A DNA stretch of 64,000 nucleotides from Mycolicibacter senuensis (GTDB lineage: Bacteria; Actinomycetota; Actinomycetes; Mycobacteriales; Mycobacteriaceae). The DNA lies in assembly GCF_002101885.1 (NCBI RefSeq), contig NZ_LQPS01000047.1, positions 62,001-126,000 of the forward strand, given 5' to 3'. Below the pieces are notes generated by a model. It did no database searches and was not told the DNA's origin. It was given only the letters and a program-made list of their open reading frames with translations. Made by a program: the position numbers and the translations under genes. Of this stretch, positions 17,083 to 26,351 are shown in pieces; position 1 is the first letter of the stretch; every line of letters starts with the position of its first letter.

Positions 17083-18459
17083 TCATGCGCCGAGGAGGTT
17101 GAGGATCTCGAAGACCACCGCGCCCACGTCCAGCAGCGGCTCCAGGGACAGCAGCGGTTCGCCGTTGAACACCGCGTCCGGGCCGAGCCAGTCGGCGACG
17201 TCGAGGTCCACCGCCAGCTGCTGCCAGGCGTCCAGCAGCGCGGCGTCCACCTCGTTGGTGAGCCGGTAGCCGGTCAGCAGGGCCTCGACCAGCGAGTCCG
17301 GCAGCGGATCGTGCCCGGCGAAGCCCAGCAGGCTGTTGACCGGGTCGACGACGCTGCGCACCGCGGCGTACTGCAGGCCGGCCAGCAGCTGCAGCGGGTC
17401 CATCCGCAGCAGGAACCCGGCGACGCCGGAGCCCTCGGCCAGCTGGCCCCCGGCGGTGACCGCCCACGGCCCCACGGCGTCGGTTCCGTTGACGCCGACG
17501 AACGGGTTCCCCGGGTTGCCGTAGCCCCAGTCGATGACCAGTTTCAGCATCGGCGCCAGTGCGTCGCCGATGACCTTGCCGACGTCGCCCAGCTGGTAGA
17601 TCGGCCACAGCAGCGGCAACTGCTGGGGAATCAGGTAGAAGTCGGTGTCACCGATGGCGCCCAGCTCGATGGTGTCGGAGAGGTTGTCGAACTCCAGGTA
17701 GGCGAAATGCACTGTCGCCGTGCCGATCAGCGCATTGAGCATGGCCAGCAGGTTGGCCGGGTCCTGCGGGAAGTTGGCCAGGCCGTCGTATTCGCCGGTG
17801 TAGCTGACGATGTCGAAGCCACTGGTCGGGGTGGGCCCGATGCTCAGCGGGATGCCCAGGAACGGCAGGTGCACCGGCTGGTCGCCCAACAGCGGATAGG
17901 CCGGGAAGCGGGTCAGCACCCCGCCGAGCGGGCTGTTGGGGTTGCCGATCAGCACGAAGTCCAGGTTGTCTGCGTCATAACTGCCGCCGGGCGGGTCGGC
18001 GAGCAGGTTGATCATCTCCTGGGTGGAGATGGTGGCGCTCTGCGAGTAGCCGAACACCGTGACGTGATCGCCGGCCTGTAGTTGCGGTACGACCGCCTCG
18101 TGCAGGATGTCGACGCCGCGGGCCACCGACTCGGCGAAGGTCAGGTAGGGGTTCGGCGGCGGCAGGCACACCAGCGGGCAGAACTGCTCGGGAGTGACCA
18201 GGCCCTCGAACCGGTAGCCGGGGAAGGTCGGCTGCCCGGGAAACCACGGCGTGACGGGTTGCAGGAACCGGTCCAGCACCGCCTCCAGATAGCCGCCGAC
18301 CGTGGGGTCGGGGATGCTGGTCGGCCCCATGATCCAGCCCTCGTCGGCCAACAGCACCGCGTCGGATCGGTGTTGCGGACCGGCCCCGTCCGGCGTGCCG
18401 GCCGCGGCCACCGACGCCGCCGCGAGCAGTGCTGCCCCCAGCATACGCCGGTGTCGCAT
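17083..18459 (-). CDS. Secreted PE-PPE-domain serine hydrolase, copy A
   Basis: A 458-residue exported protein with a short Ala-rich signal (1-21) and the PE-PPE domain, an alpha/beta serine hydrolase fold. The nucleophile elbow is GYSQS with Ser139. Upstream there is a conserved block LADEGWIMGPT...DPTVGGY and a Cys pair FCPLVC (94, 98) likely to form a disulphide. Downstream conserved blocks are GEYDGLANFPQDPANLLA and IDWGYGNPGNP. It lacks PE or PPE N-termini, so it is the free secreted type, as in Rv1184c-like acyltransferases of surface lipids. It follows copy B with a four-base gap and is probably cotranscribed. Substrate unknown; esters or acyl trehaloses are reasonable candidates. Confidence 0.85.
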   Translation of the reverse strand: MRHRRMLGAALLAAASVAAAGTPDGAGPQHRSDAVLLADEGWIMGPTSIPDPTVGGYLEAVLDRFLQPVTPWFPGQPTFPGYRFEGLVTPEQFCPLVCLPPPNPYLTFAESVARGVDILHEAVVPQLQAGDHVTVFGYSQSATISTQEMINLLADPPGGSYDADNLDFVLIGNPNSPLGGVLTRFPAYPLLGDQPVHLPFLGIPLSIGPTPTSGFDIVSYTGEYDGLANFPQDPANLLAMLNALIGTATVHFAYLEFDNLSDTIELGAIGDTDFYLIPQQLPLLWPIYQLGDVGKVIGDALAPMLKLVIDWGYGNPGNPFVGVNGTDAVGPWAVTAGGQLAEGSGVAGFLLRMDPLQLLAGLQYAAVRSVVDPVNSLLGFAGHDPLPDSLVEALLTGYRLTNEVDAALLDAWQQLAVDLDVADWLGPDAVFNGEPLLSLEPLLDVGAVVFEILNLLGA

Positions 18460-18463
18460 CGGG

Positions 18464-19879
18464 TCAGGCGTCGAGGTAGTTGATGATGCTGAAGCCCACC
18501 CCGAGCAGATCCAGCAGCGGCTGCGCGGAGATCAGCGGCGCACCGTTGAAGATCGCGTCCGGTCCCAGCACGTCGAGCAGGTTCCATTCGGTGGCCAGGT
18601 CCTGCCACCCGTTGAGCAGCAGCTGGTCCAGCTCGAGGGTGAGGTTGTAGCCGCCCAGCAGGGTGTCGACGACCGACTGCGACAGCGGGTCCTGGCCGGC
18701 GAAGTCCAGCAGGTTGTTGATGGTGTTGGTCAGGCTCTGCACCCCGGCGTACTGCATGCCGGCCAGCATCTGCAGCGGGTCCATCCGCAGCAGGAACCCG
18801 GCGACGCCGGTGTCCTCCGAGAGCTGACCGGTCGCGGTGACCGCCCAGGCGCCGGCCGCCCCGATCGGGTCGACGCCGTCGACGGTGATGCCGGCATCCG
18901 GGGCGCCCGGGTTGCCGTAGCCCCAGTCGATGACCAGCTTGAGCAACGGCGATATCGCGTCACCGACCAGCTTGCCGAAGTCGCCGAGCCCGTAGAGCGG
19001 TCCCAGGATCGGCAACTCGGCGGTGGGAAGCATGTAGAAGTCGTTCCCGCCGATCGAGCCGAGGTCGATCGCGTTGCCGAGGTTGTCGTTGAAGTAGGCG
19101 GTGTGCACCGCCGGGATGCCCATCAGCGCATTGATCACGGCCAGCAGGTTGGTGACGTCCTGCGGGAAGTCGGACCAGCCGTCGTATTCGGTGCTGTAGA
19201 TGCTGGCCGCGAAGTCGGTCGGGCCCGCGCCGATACCCAGCGGGATGCCCAGGAACGGGATGTGCTGCATGTTCCCGTCGAAGCCGTCGGCGAAGGCCAG
19301 CCGGCTCAGGATGCCGCCGATCGGGCTGTTCGGGTCACCGAGCAGCACGAAGTTGAGGTTGTCCGGGTCGTAGGAACCGCCCGGTGCATCGGCGAGCAGC
19401 TTCTGCATCGCCAGGGTGGCGACCACGGCGCTCTGCGAGAGGCCGAACACCGTGACGCTGTCGCCGGCCTCGAGCTGCGGGCGGATCGCCGCGTCCAGGT
19501 TGGCGGCGCCCTCCGCCAGCGATGCCGCGAAGTCCAGCTGTGGGACGGGCAACGGCTGGCAGACGATCGGGCAGAACTGCTCGGGGGTGACCAGGCCCTC
19601 GAAGCTGTAGTCGGGGAAGACCGTCTGCCCGGCGAACCACGGGGTCGTCGGCTGCAGGTAGAAGTCCCGCACCACGTCCATGTAGTTGCCGATGGTCGGG
19701 TCGGACTGGCCGGTGCCGGTCATGATCCAGCCCTCGCCGGCCAGCAGCACGATCTCGGCGATCGCCTTCTCCAGCCGCGATGCCAGCGTCGGCGTCAGCA
19801 GCGACGACAAGCCGAGCAGCACGGCGCACAGCGCCGCCAGCGCCGTCGCACCCAACCGGTGCAGTCGTGTAGCCGTCAT
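18464..19879 (-). CDS. Secreted PE-PPE-domain serine hydrolase, copy B
   Basis: A 471-residue paralogue of the flanking genes, first in a two-gene unit with copy A. It has a signal peptide (about 1-34), the block LAGEGWIMTGTG...DPTIGNY, the Cys pair FCPIVC, and the nucleophile elbow GLSQS with Ser148 (Tyr of the usual GYSQS replaced by Leu). The blocks TEYDGWSDFPQD, IDWGYGNPGAP and MDPLQMLAG are shared with the other copies. A clear promoter lies at 19973-20000. The start is ATG at 19879. No PE or PPE leader is present. Confidence 0.85.
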   Translation of the reverse strand: MTATRLHRLGATALAALCAVLLGLSSLLTPTLASRLEKAIAEIVLLAGEGWIMTGTGQSDPTIGNYMDVVRDFYLQPTTPWFAGQTVFPDYSFEGLVTPEQFCPIVCQPLPVPQLDFAASLAEGAANLDAAIRPQLEAGDSVTVFGLSQSAVVATLAMQKLLADAPGGSYDPDNLNFVLLGDPNSPIGGILSRLAFADGFDGNMQHIPFLGIPLGIGAGPTDFAASIYSTEYDGWSDFPQDVTNLLAVINALMGIPAVHTAYFNDNLGNAIDLGSIGGNDFYMLPTAELPILGPLYGLGDFGKLVGDAISPLLKLVIDWGYGNPGAPDAGITVDGVDPIGAAGAWAVTATGQLSEDTGVAGFLLRMDPLQMLAGMQYAGVQSLTNTINNLLDFAGQDPLSQSVVDTLLGGYNLTLELDQLLLNGWQDLATEWNLLDVLGPDAIFNGAPLISAQPLLDLLGVGFSIINYLDA

Positions 19880-19972
19880 TCGGGCCTCCCGGGTCGTCGC
19901 GTCACGCCATCAGTCGCAGTGGGACCCCGCCTGACGACTTCACATGGATCTATAAGGCGGAATTCAGCATAG

Positions 19973-20000
19973 AGCCTATAAAGAAAGCACGCGTTGTCAA
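19973..20000 (-). promoter_or_regulatory. Promoter of the two-gene PE-PPE unit
   Basis: On the minus strand TTGACA (20000-19995), a 16-base spacer and TAGGCT (19978-19973). It points to the start at 19879, leaving a leader of about 87 bases. Confidence 0.6.
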
Positions 20001-20073
20001 CTCCACATCGATGGCCGGTTCGTTCACCGACGTGGACGGACGTACCGGTGCGCCACCCGGCGTCTTCTCGCCA

Positions 20074-21561
20074 TTAGGCCCCGAAGAAGTTGAAGAGGTC
20101 GAAACCCAGGCCGACCAGGCCCAGCAGCCCGTCGCCGGGAATGCCGACCCCGCTGAGCATCGCGTCGGGGCCCAACACGTCGGTCAGGTCCAGCGAGTCC
20201 GCCAGGCTGCTCCACCCGTCGAGCACGAATTTGTCGATCGAGTTGACCAGGTCATAACCGGTGATGACCTGCAGGAAATCGGTGATGCCGGTGATGGTGG
20301 TGATATCCGAGGCGCTCAGCACGCCGCCGTTGGCCGCGGCGGCAACGTCCGCCCACGGCCCGACCAGGCTTTGGATCAGCGCGTTCTGGGTTCCGGCCAG
20401 CATCTGCAGCGGGTCCATTTTCATGAACAGCCCCGCCAGGCCGGAACCGTCGTAGAACTCGCCGGTCGGGGTCATCGCCCACGGACCCCCGGCCACCCCG
20501 AACACCTGCTGATACGGGCTGCCGTTGATGAACTCGCCGCCGGCGATCTGGTACATCCCGTTGACGTCCGGGTTGCCGGCATTGCCGTAGCCCCAGTTGA
20601 TGAACAGCCTCGCCCACGGGGAGAAGAAATCGCCGAAGAACTGGCCCGCGGTCCCGCCGTTGAACATGAACTGCAGGATCGGCAGGTTCTGCGGGATCAT
20701 GTAGAAGTCGGCTTCGCCGATGGTGCCGACGCTGACCGCACTGGCCAACTGCTCGGCACTGTAGAGCGGGTAATACGGGTGCACGGTCAGGATGCCGATC
20801 AGGGCGTTGATCACGGCCAGCAGGTTGGTCGGGTCCTGCGGGAAGTTCGCCCAGCCGTCGTACTCGCCGGTGTAGATGTCCGACGAGATGTGTTCGGTGG
20901 GGGTGGCGTCCAGGCTCAGCGGGATGTTCACAAACGGCATGTGCTGGCCGTCGTGGAATTGGGAGGGGAACTGGAAGCGGTCCAGGATGCCGCCGGCCGA
21001 GTTGTTGGGGTCGCCGATCAGGACGAAGTGGAGATTGCCCAGCTGATCCATGCTCGGGTAGCCGTCCGACCCGGCGTTGGCGATCAGGTGGTTCATCTCA
21101 ATGGTGCTGATGGCGGCGCTCTGGGAGTACCCGAACACCGTGACGTTGTCGCCGGCCAGCAGCTGCGGCAGGATCGACTGATGCAGCGCGGCGACACCGG
21201 CGTCCAGCGAGTCGCCGAAGTTGAGCGGCGGCTGATCCGGCAGGCACACGAACGGGCAGAACTGCTCGGGGGTGGTCAGTCCGACGAAGTTGTAGCCGGG
21301 AAAGCTCGGCTGGCCGTCGAAGTGCGGTGAGGCCGGTTGCAGGTAGCCGGCCAGGATCTGGCTGAAGTAGGAGCCGACGGTCGGGTCGGGCACGCCGGTG
21401 CCGCTCATGATCCAGCCTTCGTCGGCGAGCAGCCGCAGCCGGGCGGTGAGCTGATCCACACCGGAGCCGACACCGGCGAGCGTGGGCGTGCCGGCCACCA
21501 TGACGGCGCACAGCACCGCCGACACCGCTGCCCCCAGCGGACGTAATCGAATAGTCGTCAT
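20074..21561 (-). CDS. Secreted PE-PPE-domain serine hydrolase, copy C
   Basis: A 495-residue third paralogue, separated from copy B by 194 bases. The start at 21561 has a GGGGAAG site and places a signal peptide at 1-30. Conserved blocks: LADEGWIMSGTG...DPTVGSY, Cys pair FCPFVC, nucleophile elbow GYSQS with Ser146, GEYDGWANFPQDPTNLLA, INWGYGNAGNP and MDPLQMLAG. It carries an insertion of about 30 residues after the elbow and another in the C-terminal half. The C-terminus (FDLFNFFGA) aligns with those of copies A and B. It should act outside the cytoplasmic membrane. Confidence 0.85.
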   Translation of the reverse strand: MTTIRLRPLGAAVSAVLCAVMVAGTPTLAGVGSGVDQLTARLRLLADEGWIMSGTGVPDPTVGSYFSQILAGYLQPASPHFDGQPSFPGYNFVGLTTPEQFCPFVCLPDQPPLNFGDSLDAGVAALHQSILPQLLAGDNVTVFGYSQSAAISTIEMNHLIANAGSDGYPSMDQLGNLHFVLIGDPNNSAGGILDRFQFPSQFHDGQHMPFVNIPLSLDATPTEHISSDIYTGEYDGWANFPQDPTNLLAVINALIGILTVHPYYPLYSAEQLASAVSVGTIGEADFYMIPQNLPILQFMFNGGTAGQFFGDFFSPWARLFINWGYGNAGNPDVNGMYQIAGGEFINGSPYQQVFGVAGGPWAMTPTGEFYDGSGLAGLFMKMDPLQMLAGTQNALIQSLVGPWADVAAAANGGVLSASDITTITGITDFLQVITGYDLVNSIDKFVLDGWSSLADSLDLTDVLGPDAMLSGVGIPGDGLLGLVGLGFDLFNFFGA

Positions 21562-21765
21562 CGCGGCTTCCCCGACCCGGGTAATACGCGTTGCCCCACG
21601 CATCCCCGGCCAAGTGAACCTAACTAAAAGATGAGGGCGACGCCATTGTTAACACAATAAATTCAGGATTCTTTATCGGCGATGGTGGGCCGTGCCAATC
21701 CGTCCGTCAATCCGGGTGCTGATCCCGGCACTAATCCCGGTTCGGGGGGCCGCGGGGCACCTCGC

Positions 21766-21771
21766 TACTCT
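21766..21771 (+). promoter_or_regulatory. -10 box of the Rv3311-like gene (leaderless)
   Basis: TACTCT, seven bases before the ATG at 21779. Confidence 0.5.
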
Positions 21772-21778
21772 GTGCGCC

Positions 21779-23059
21779 ATGGCAGCTGACCTCGTACCGA
21801 TCCGTCTTGCGGTGACCGCCGGTAACCGCTACACGCTGTGGGCGCCGCGCTGGCGCGACGCCGGTGACGAGTGGGAGGCGTTCCTCGGCAAGGACGAAGC
21901 CCTCTACGTCTTCGCCACCGCGGCCGACCTGGTGGCGTTCGTGCGGACCAACACCGACAACGACCTGACTGACCATCCCGCCTGGCAGCAGCTCGTCGAG
22001 GCCAACGCGCACAAGCTCAACCCGCCGCGCAGCCGCCAGTACGACCTGATCGCCGTCGAGGAACTGCTGGCCGACAAGCCCACCAAGCAGTCCGTGCGCT
22101 CGGTGGCCGACGCGCTGGAGATCGTCTCCTCCATCGGGACGGTCTGCGACCTGACCGCGGTGACGAAATTCTTCAACGGCAACCCCAGCCTGGGCACGCT
22201 GGCCGGCGGCGTCGACAACTTCACCGGCCGGGCCGGTCGCAAGCGATGGAACCAGATCGCCGACATCATCGGCCGCAGCTGGAGCAACGTGTTGGCGGCG
22301 GTCGAAGAGATCATCAGCACCCCCGACGTCGACGCCGCCGCGTCGTCGCGGGCGGCCGACGAACTGGCCGAAGAACCCCCGGTCGAGGTGGTCGAGACCG
22401 TCCCGGAGACCGAGGCGGCAGCGACCGCCGACGCCGGGGCCGACGGGGCCGCCGAAGCCGCCGGGGCGGCCGGCGAGCGCGCCCGCGGCGACCGGGTGGT
22501 GCTCGGCGGCGACGCCGACTTCTGGGCCAAGGTGGGCATCGACCCGATCCGGATCATGACCGACAACGGAACGTTCTTCACGTTGCGCTGCTACCTCGGC
22601 GAGGAGCCGGTGTTCCTCGGCCGCAACGGCCGGATCAGCGTGTTCAACTCCGAGCGCGCCCTGGCCCGCTACCTGGCCGACGAGCACGATCACGACCTGT
22701 CGGATCTGAGCACCTACGACGACATCCGCACCGCCGCCACCGACGGCTCGCTGGCAATCGACATCACCGACGACAACGTCTACGTGCTGTCCGGCATGGT
22801 CGACGACCTGACCGACGGGCCCGACGCCGTGGACCGCGAGCAGCTCGAACTGGCCGTAGAGTTCCTGCAGGACGTGGGCAGCTACGCCGAGGACGGCGTC
22901 GTCGCCGACACCCTCAAACCGGACCGTGCGCTGGGCCGGATGGTCGACTACGTGCTCGATCGGGAATCGGTGGCCGCACCGCAGCGTCCGTACGCTCCGG
23001 CGGTCAAGGAATGGGAGCAACTCGAGCAGTTCGTGCAGTCTCGGCTGCGCAGCGAGTAA
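21779..23059 (+). CDS. Rv3311-like conserved mycobacterial protein with an internal repeat
   Basis: A 426-residue cytoplasmic protein that resembles M. tuberculosis Rv3311 in length and position. Two related segments can be seen. One is near residues 15-65 (YTLWAPRW...LGKDEALYVF...LVAFVRTNTDNDLTDHPAW), the other near 260-320 (FTLRCYLGEEPVFLG...ISVFNSERALARYLADEHDHDLSD). Between them is an acidic Ala/Glu-rich linker (about 195-245). No catalytic motif is apparent. Some databases name relatives primosomal protein, but nothing I see supports a replication role. Confidence 0.8.
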   Translation: MAADLVPIRLAVTAGNRYTLWAPRWRDAGDEWEAFLGKDEALYVFATAADLVAFVRTNTDNDLTDHPAWQQLVEANAHKLNPPRSRQYDLIAVEELLADKPTKQSVRSVADALEIVSSIGTVCDLTAVTKFFNGNPSLGTLAGGVDNFTGRAGRKRWNQIADIIGRSWSNVLAAVEEIISTPDVDAAASSRAADELAEEPPVEVVETVPETEAAATADAGADGAAEAAGAAGERARGDRVVLGGDADFWAKVGIDPIRIMTDNGTFFTLRCYLGEEPVFLGRNGRISVFNSERALARYLADEHDHDLSDLSTYDDIRTAATDGSLAIDITDDNVYVLSGMVDDLTDGPDAVDREQLELAVEFLQDVGSYAEDGVVADTLKPDRALGRMVDYVLDRESVAAPQRPYAPAVKEWEQLEQFVQSRLRSE

Positions 23060-23138
23060 CGCGCGAACGCAGCCCTCTCCCCCCACACTGCAGCCCCCGC
23101 ACCACAGCGGCATCCCCGCGGCTTCGGCCGTGTTCGTC

Positions 23139-23168
23139 GGCGGTGCGGGTATAGGCGGTGCGGGTATA
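23139..23168. repeat. Perfect 15-bp tandem duplication
   Basis: GGCGGTGCGGGTATA is present twice in a row (23139-23153, 23154-23168), upstream of the LGFP lipoprotein promoter. No function is evident. Confidence 0.7.
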
Positions 23169-23224
23169 CCAGCGAGTATCGCGGGAATTCAGCGACAATT
23201 GCCACAGCCATTTGCCCGATTTCA

Positions 23225-23275
23225 TTGCCCGGTGGTCGTATCCCCGATAACATCTGGCCGGATAACCTCTGGCCG
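23225..23275 (+). promoter_or_regulatory. LGFP-lipoprotein promoter with a duplicated -10 box
   Basis: TTGCCC (23225-23230), a 17-base spacer and TAACAT (23248-23253) form a good promoter. A 15-bp tandem repeat (23246-23260, 23261-23275, one mismatch) copies the -10 as TAACCT at 23263-23268. Transcription could start near 23260 and near 23275. Confidence 0.5.
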
Positions 23276-23321
23276 GGCCGTGTGGGTTTGCGGGGCCCTT
23301 CCAAATTCGAAAGGACTACAC

Positions 23322-23885
23322 ATGCGCAAGGCAACACAACGAGCCGCAGCTGTATCCGCCGCAGTTTTGGGGCTCGCTTTGATCGGCACGGGTTGCAGCA
23401 GCACCAAGGAGAAGACCAGCGAGGCGCTGAGTTCGGCCAGCTCGGTCGCATCCTCGGCGAGCTCGGTGATCTCGTCGGCGGTCACCACCCCCGCCGAGGA
23501 GAGCGACGCCGCCAGCTCCACCGAGATGACCGGTGCGGACGGCAAGGAGTACACCGTCGCCGGCCCCATCCTGGCCAAGCTGGACTCGCTGGACGCCGCT
23601 GCCAAGCAGAGCCTCGGCGAACCGACGGGCGCCGAGCAGAAGAACCCCGACGGCGGCATCTACCAGCAGTTCGACGGCGGCGTGATCGTTCACACCACCC
23701 GGTCGTACGTGGTGTGGGGCAAGATCCGCGACAAGTGGAACGAGCTGGGCGGTTCGCAGGGCAAGCTCGGTTACCCGACCAGCGATGAGACCACCAACGC
23801 TGACGGCACCAAGCAGACCACCTTCGAGCACGGCGTCATCTCCTGGAAGGACGGCGACCCGGAGGCCACTGTCACCGAGCACTGA
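23322..23885 (+). CDS. LGFP-repeat lipoprotein
   Basis: A 187-residue exported lipoprotein. The signal is basic, then Ala/Val/Leu-rich, and ends in LIGTGC, so the Cys at about residue 25 is lipidated. A Ser/Ala/Val-rich stalk follows (about 30-65). The second half carries LGFP-type repeats, including QSLGEPTGAEQ, YVVWGKIRDKW, LGGSQGKLGYPTSDE and TTFEHGVISW. LGFP repeats are found in mycobacterial and corynebacterial cell-surface proteins and are thought to bind the cell wall, anchoring or maintaining it. The AAAGGA site precedes ATG 23322. Confidence 0.85.
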   Translation: MRKATQRAAAVSAAVLGLALIGTGCSSTKEKTSEALSSASSVASSASSVISSAVTTPAEESDAASSTEMTGADGKEYTVAGPILAKLDSLDAAAKQSLGEPTGAEQKNPDGGIYQQFDGGVIVHTTRSYVVWGKIRDKWNELGGSQGKLGYPTSDETTNADGTKQTTFEHGVISWKDGDPEATVTEH

Positions 23886-23896
23886 TCTCGTTGGAG

Positions 23897-23931
23897 AAGG
23901 CCGGGCAATCGCAATCGCGGTTGTCCGGCTT
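23897..23931. terminator. Terminator between LGFP gene and add
   Basis: Arms 23897-23908 and 23921-23931 pair with one bulged G and one G-T wobble around a 12-base loop. T-rich bases follow on the plus strand (CTTTCGCCTTTC). It lies between convergent genes. Confidence 0.6.
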
Positions 23932-23955
23932 TCGCCTTTCGGCGACCCGGCCGAT

Positions 23956-25044
23956 TCAGCCGACCAGCACCGCGAATCGCGGCTTGATCACTTCCTCGAT
24001 GATTGCCACCCGCTGGTCGAACGGGATGAACGCCGATTTCATCGCATTCACCATGAACCGCTGCAGATCGGTCCAGCCGTAGCCGAACGTCTCGGCGAGC
24101 ACCGCCATCTCCTTGCTCATGGTGGTGTCGCTCATCAGCCGGTTGTCGGTGTTCACCGTCACCCGCAGCCGGGCGCGGGCCAGCAGGTCGAACGGATGCT
24201 CGGCGATACTGCCGACCGCACCGGTCTGCACGTTCGAGCTCGGGCACAATTCCAGCGGGATCCGCTTGTCCCGCAGGATCGCCGCCAGTCGGCCCAGCCG
24301 CACCTGCCCGTCATCATCGACGGTGATGTCGTCGGTGATCCGCACCCCGTGCCCGAGCCGGTCGGCGCCGCAGAACGCGATCGCCTCGTGGATGGACGGC
24401 AGCCCGAATGCCTCGCCGGCGTGAATGGTGAAGCGCGCGTTATGGTCCCGCATGTACTCGAACGCGTCCAGGTGCCGGCTCGGCGGGTGGCCGGCCTCGG
24501 CGCCGGCGATGTCGAACCCGACCACACCCTTGTCGCGGAACCGGATCGCCAGCTCGGCGATCTCCCGGGACAGCGCCGCGTGCCGCATCGCGGTGACCAG
24601 GCAGCGCACCGTGATGTCCCGGCCGGCGGCCGCGGCCCGGCGCTCCCCGTCGGCGAATCCGGCCAGTACCGCATCGGTCACCGCGTCGAACGACAGACCG
24701 CCCTCGATGTGCAGTTCGGGCGCGAACCGCACCTCGGCGTAGACCACCGCGTCGGCGGCCAGATCCTCGACGCATTCGGCGGCGACCCGGAACAGCGCGT
24801 CGGCGGTCTGCATCACCGCCACGGTGTGGCTGAACGGCTCCAGGTACCGCTCCAGCGACCCGCTGTGCGAGCGGGTGCGAAACCAGGTGGCCAGCTCCTC
24901 GGTGTCGGTGGCGGGCAGCCCGTCGTAGCCGACCTGTCCGGCGACGTCGACGACGGTGGCCGGGCGCAGCCCGCCGTCCAGGTGGTCGTGCAGCAGCGCC
25001 TTGGGCGCCTGCCGGATCGTCTCCAGGGTCAACGGTGTGGTCAC
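23956..25044 (-). CDS. add: Adenosine deaminase
   Basis: A 362-residue zinc hydrolase converting adenosine or deoxyadenosine to inosine or deoxyinosine. Zinc ligands His19 and His21 are in LLHDHLDGG. HAGEAFG carries the third His and the catalytic Glu region, and the late SDTTMSKE block is typical of the family. It is the last gene of the cdd-deoA-add unit: its GTG start overlaps the deoA stop (GTGA). It matches Rv3313c. Inosine produced here is the substrate of PunA. Confidence 0.94.
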   Translation of the reverse strand: MTTPLTLETIRQAPKALLHDHLDGGLRPATVVDVAGQVGYDGLPATDTEELATWFRTRSHSGSLERYLEPFSHTVAVMQTADALFRVAAECVEDLAADAVVYAEVRFAPELHIEGGLSFDAVTDAVLAGFADGERRAAAAGRDITVRCLVTAMRHAALSREIAELAIRFRDKGVVGFDIAGAEAGHPPSRHLDAFEYMRDHNARFTIHAGEAFGLPSIHEAIAFCGADRLGHGVRITDDITVDDDGQVRLGRLAAILRDKRIPLELCPSSNVQTGAVGSIAEHPFDLLARARLRVTVNTDNRLMSDTTMSKEMAVLAETFGYGWTDLQRFMVNAMKSAFIPFDQRVAIIEEVIKPRFAVLVG

Positions 25045-26351
25045 GGGACGGCTCCGATGATCCGTGGGCGCGGGACGGGCGCGGCGTCCGGGCCGCTCAG
25101 GATCCGGTAGCCGCCGTCGAGTTCGGCGTGCGCCGGCCCGAACCGCTCGGGAGCGTCGGTGTAGAGCGTGAACAGCGCCTCACCGGCGCGGACCGGCTCC
25201 CCGGGCCGACGGTGGATGCGCACGCCGGCGCCAGCCTGCACACGTTCACCCGGACGGGAGCGTCCCGCTCCCAGCCGCCATGCCGTCATACCCACCGCCA
25301 TCGCGTCGATTTCCCCCATTGTGCCGTCCCGGGACGCGGTGACGGTCTCCGAGCATGCCGCCACCGGCAGCCCCACGCTCAGATCACCGCCCTGGGCTGC
25401 GATCATCGCGGCAAAGGCGTCCATCGCGGTGCCGTCGGTCAACGTGGCCGCGGGGTCGCGGTCGCTGATCGCGGCCAACTCGAGCATCTCGGCGGCCAGT
25501 GCCACCGTCAGCGCCACCACGTCCTCGGGCCCGCCGCCGGCCAGCACGTCGAGTGCCTCGGCGACCTCCAGGGCGTTGCCGACGGTCGACCCGAGCGGGG
25601 TGTTCATGTCGGTGAGCAGGGCGCGGGTCGGCACGCCGTGGGCCGCACCCAGCTCGATCATCAGCTCGGCGAGCTGTCGGGCCGGACCGGCGGATTTCAT
25701 GAAGGCGCCCGAGCCGACCTTGACATCAAGGATCAGGGCACCCGCTCCCTCGGCCAGCTTCTTGCTCATCACCGAGCTGGCGATCAGCGGCAGCGACTCC
25801 ACGGTGGCGGTGATGTCGCGCAGCGCGTACAGCTTGGCGTCGGCGGGTGCCAGGGCGCCGGCGGCGAAGATCGCCGCCCCGACATCGGCGAGCTGCTCTC
25901 GCAGCCGGGCCGTCGGCAGCACCGGGTCGAACCCCGCGATCGATTCCAGCTTGTCCAGCGTGCCGCCGGTGTGGCCCAGGCCGCGGCCGGAGGCCTGCGG
26001 CACCGCGGCGCCGCAGGCGGCGACCACCGCCACCAGCGGCAACGTGATCTTGTCGCCCACCCCGCCGGTGGAGTGCTTGTCGACGGTGGGCACCCGGCGC
26101 CCGTCGCGCCGCAGGTCACCGAAGTCCATCCGCTCCCCGGAGGCGATCATCGCCGCGGTCCAGCGCGCAGTCTCGTGTGCATCCATGCCACGCAGGAAGA
26201 TCGCCATCAGCAGCGCCGCCATCTGCTCTTCGGCCAGCCGTCCGCGGGTGTAGGAGTCGATCAGCCAGTCGATCGCGGCGTCGCTCAGCCGGTGACCGTC
26301 GCGCTTGGTGGCGATCAGCGTCGGGGCGTCAAAGGAGCGGTTCAGCCCCAT
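25041..26351 (-). CDS. deoA: Thymidine phosphorylase
   Basis: A 436-residue pyrimidine nucleoside phosphorylase that cleaves thymidine or deoxyuridine to base and deoxyribose 1-phosphate. The glycine-rich phosphate-binding motif is KHSTGGVGDK at about 85-94, with SSVMSKKLAEGAGALILDVKVGSGAFMK downstream, split here by the family substrate-binding Lys residues. Start ATG at 26351 overlaps the end of cdd by ten bases; the stop overlaps add. It is equivalent to Rv3314c. Confidence 0.94.
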   Translation of the reverse strand: MGLNRSFDAPTLIATKRDGHRLSDAAIDWLIDSYTRGRLAEEQMAALLMAIFLRGMDAHETARWTAAMIASGERMDFGDLRRDGRRVPTVDKHSTGGVGDKITLPLVAVVAACGAAVPQASGRGLGHTGGTLDKLESIAGFDPVLPTARLREQLADVGAAIFAAGALAPADAKLYALRDITATVESLPLIASSVMSKKLAEGAGALILDVKVGSGAFMKSAGPARQLAELMIELGAAHGVPTRALLTDMNTPLGSTVGNALEVAEALDVLAGGGPEDVVALTVALAAEMLELAAISDRDPAATLTDGTAMDAFAAMIAAQGGDLSVGLPVAACSETVTASRDGTMGEIDAMAVGMTAWRLGAGRSRPGERVQAGAGVRIHRRPGEPVRAGEALFTLYTDAPERFGPAHAELDGGYRILSGPDAAPVPRPRIIGAVP

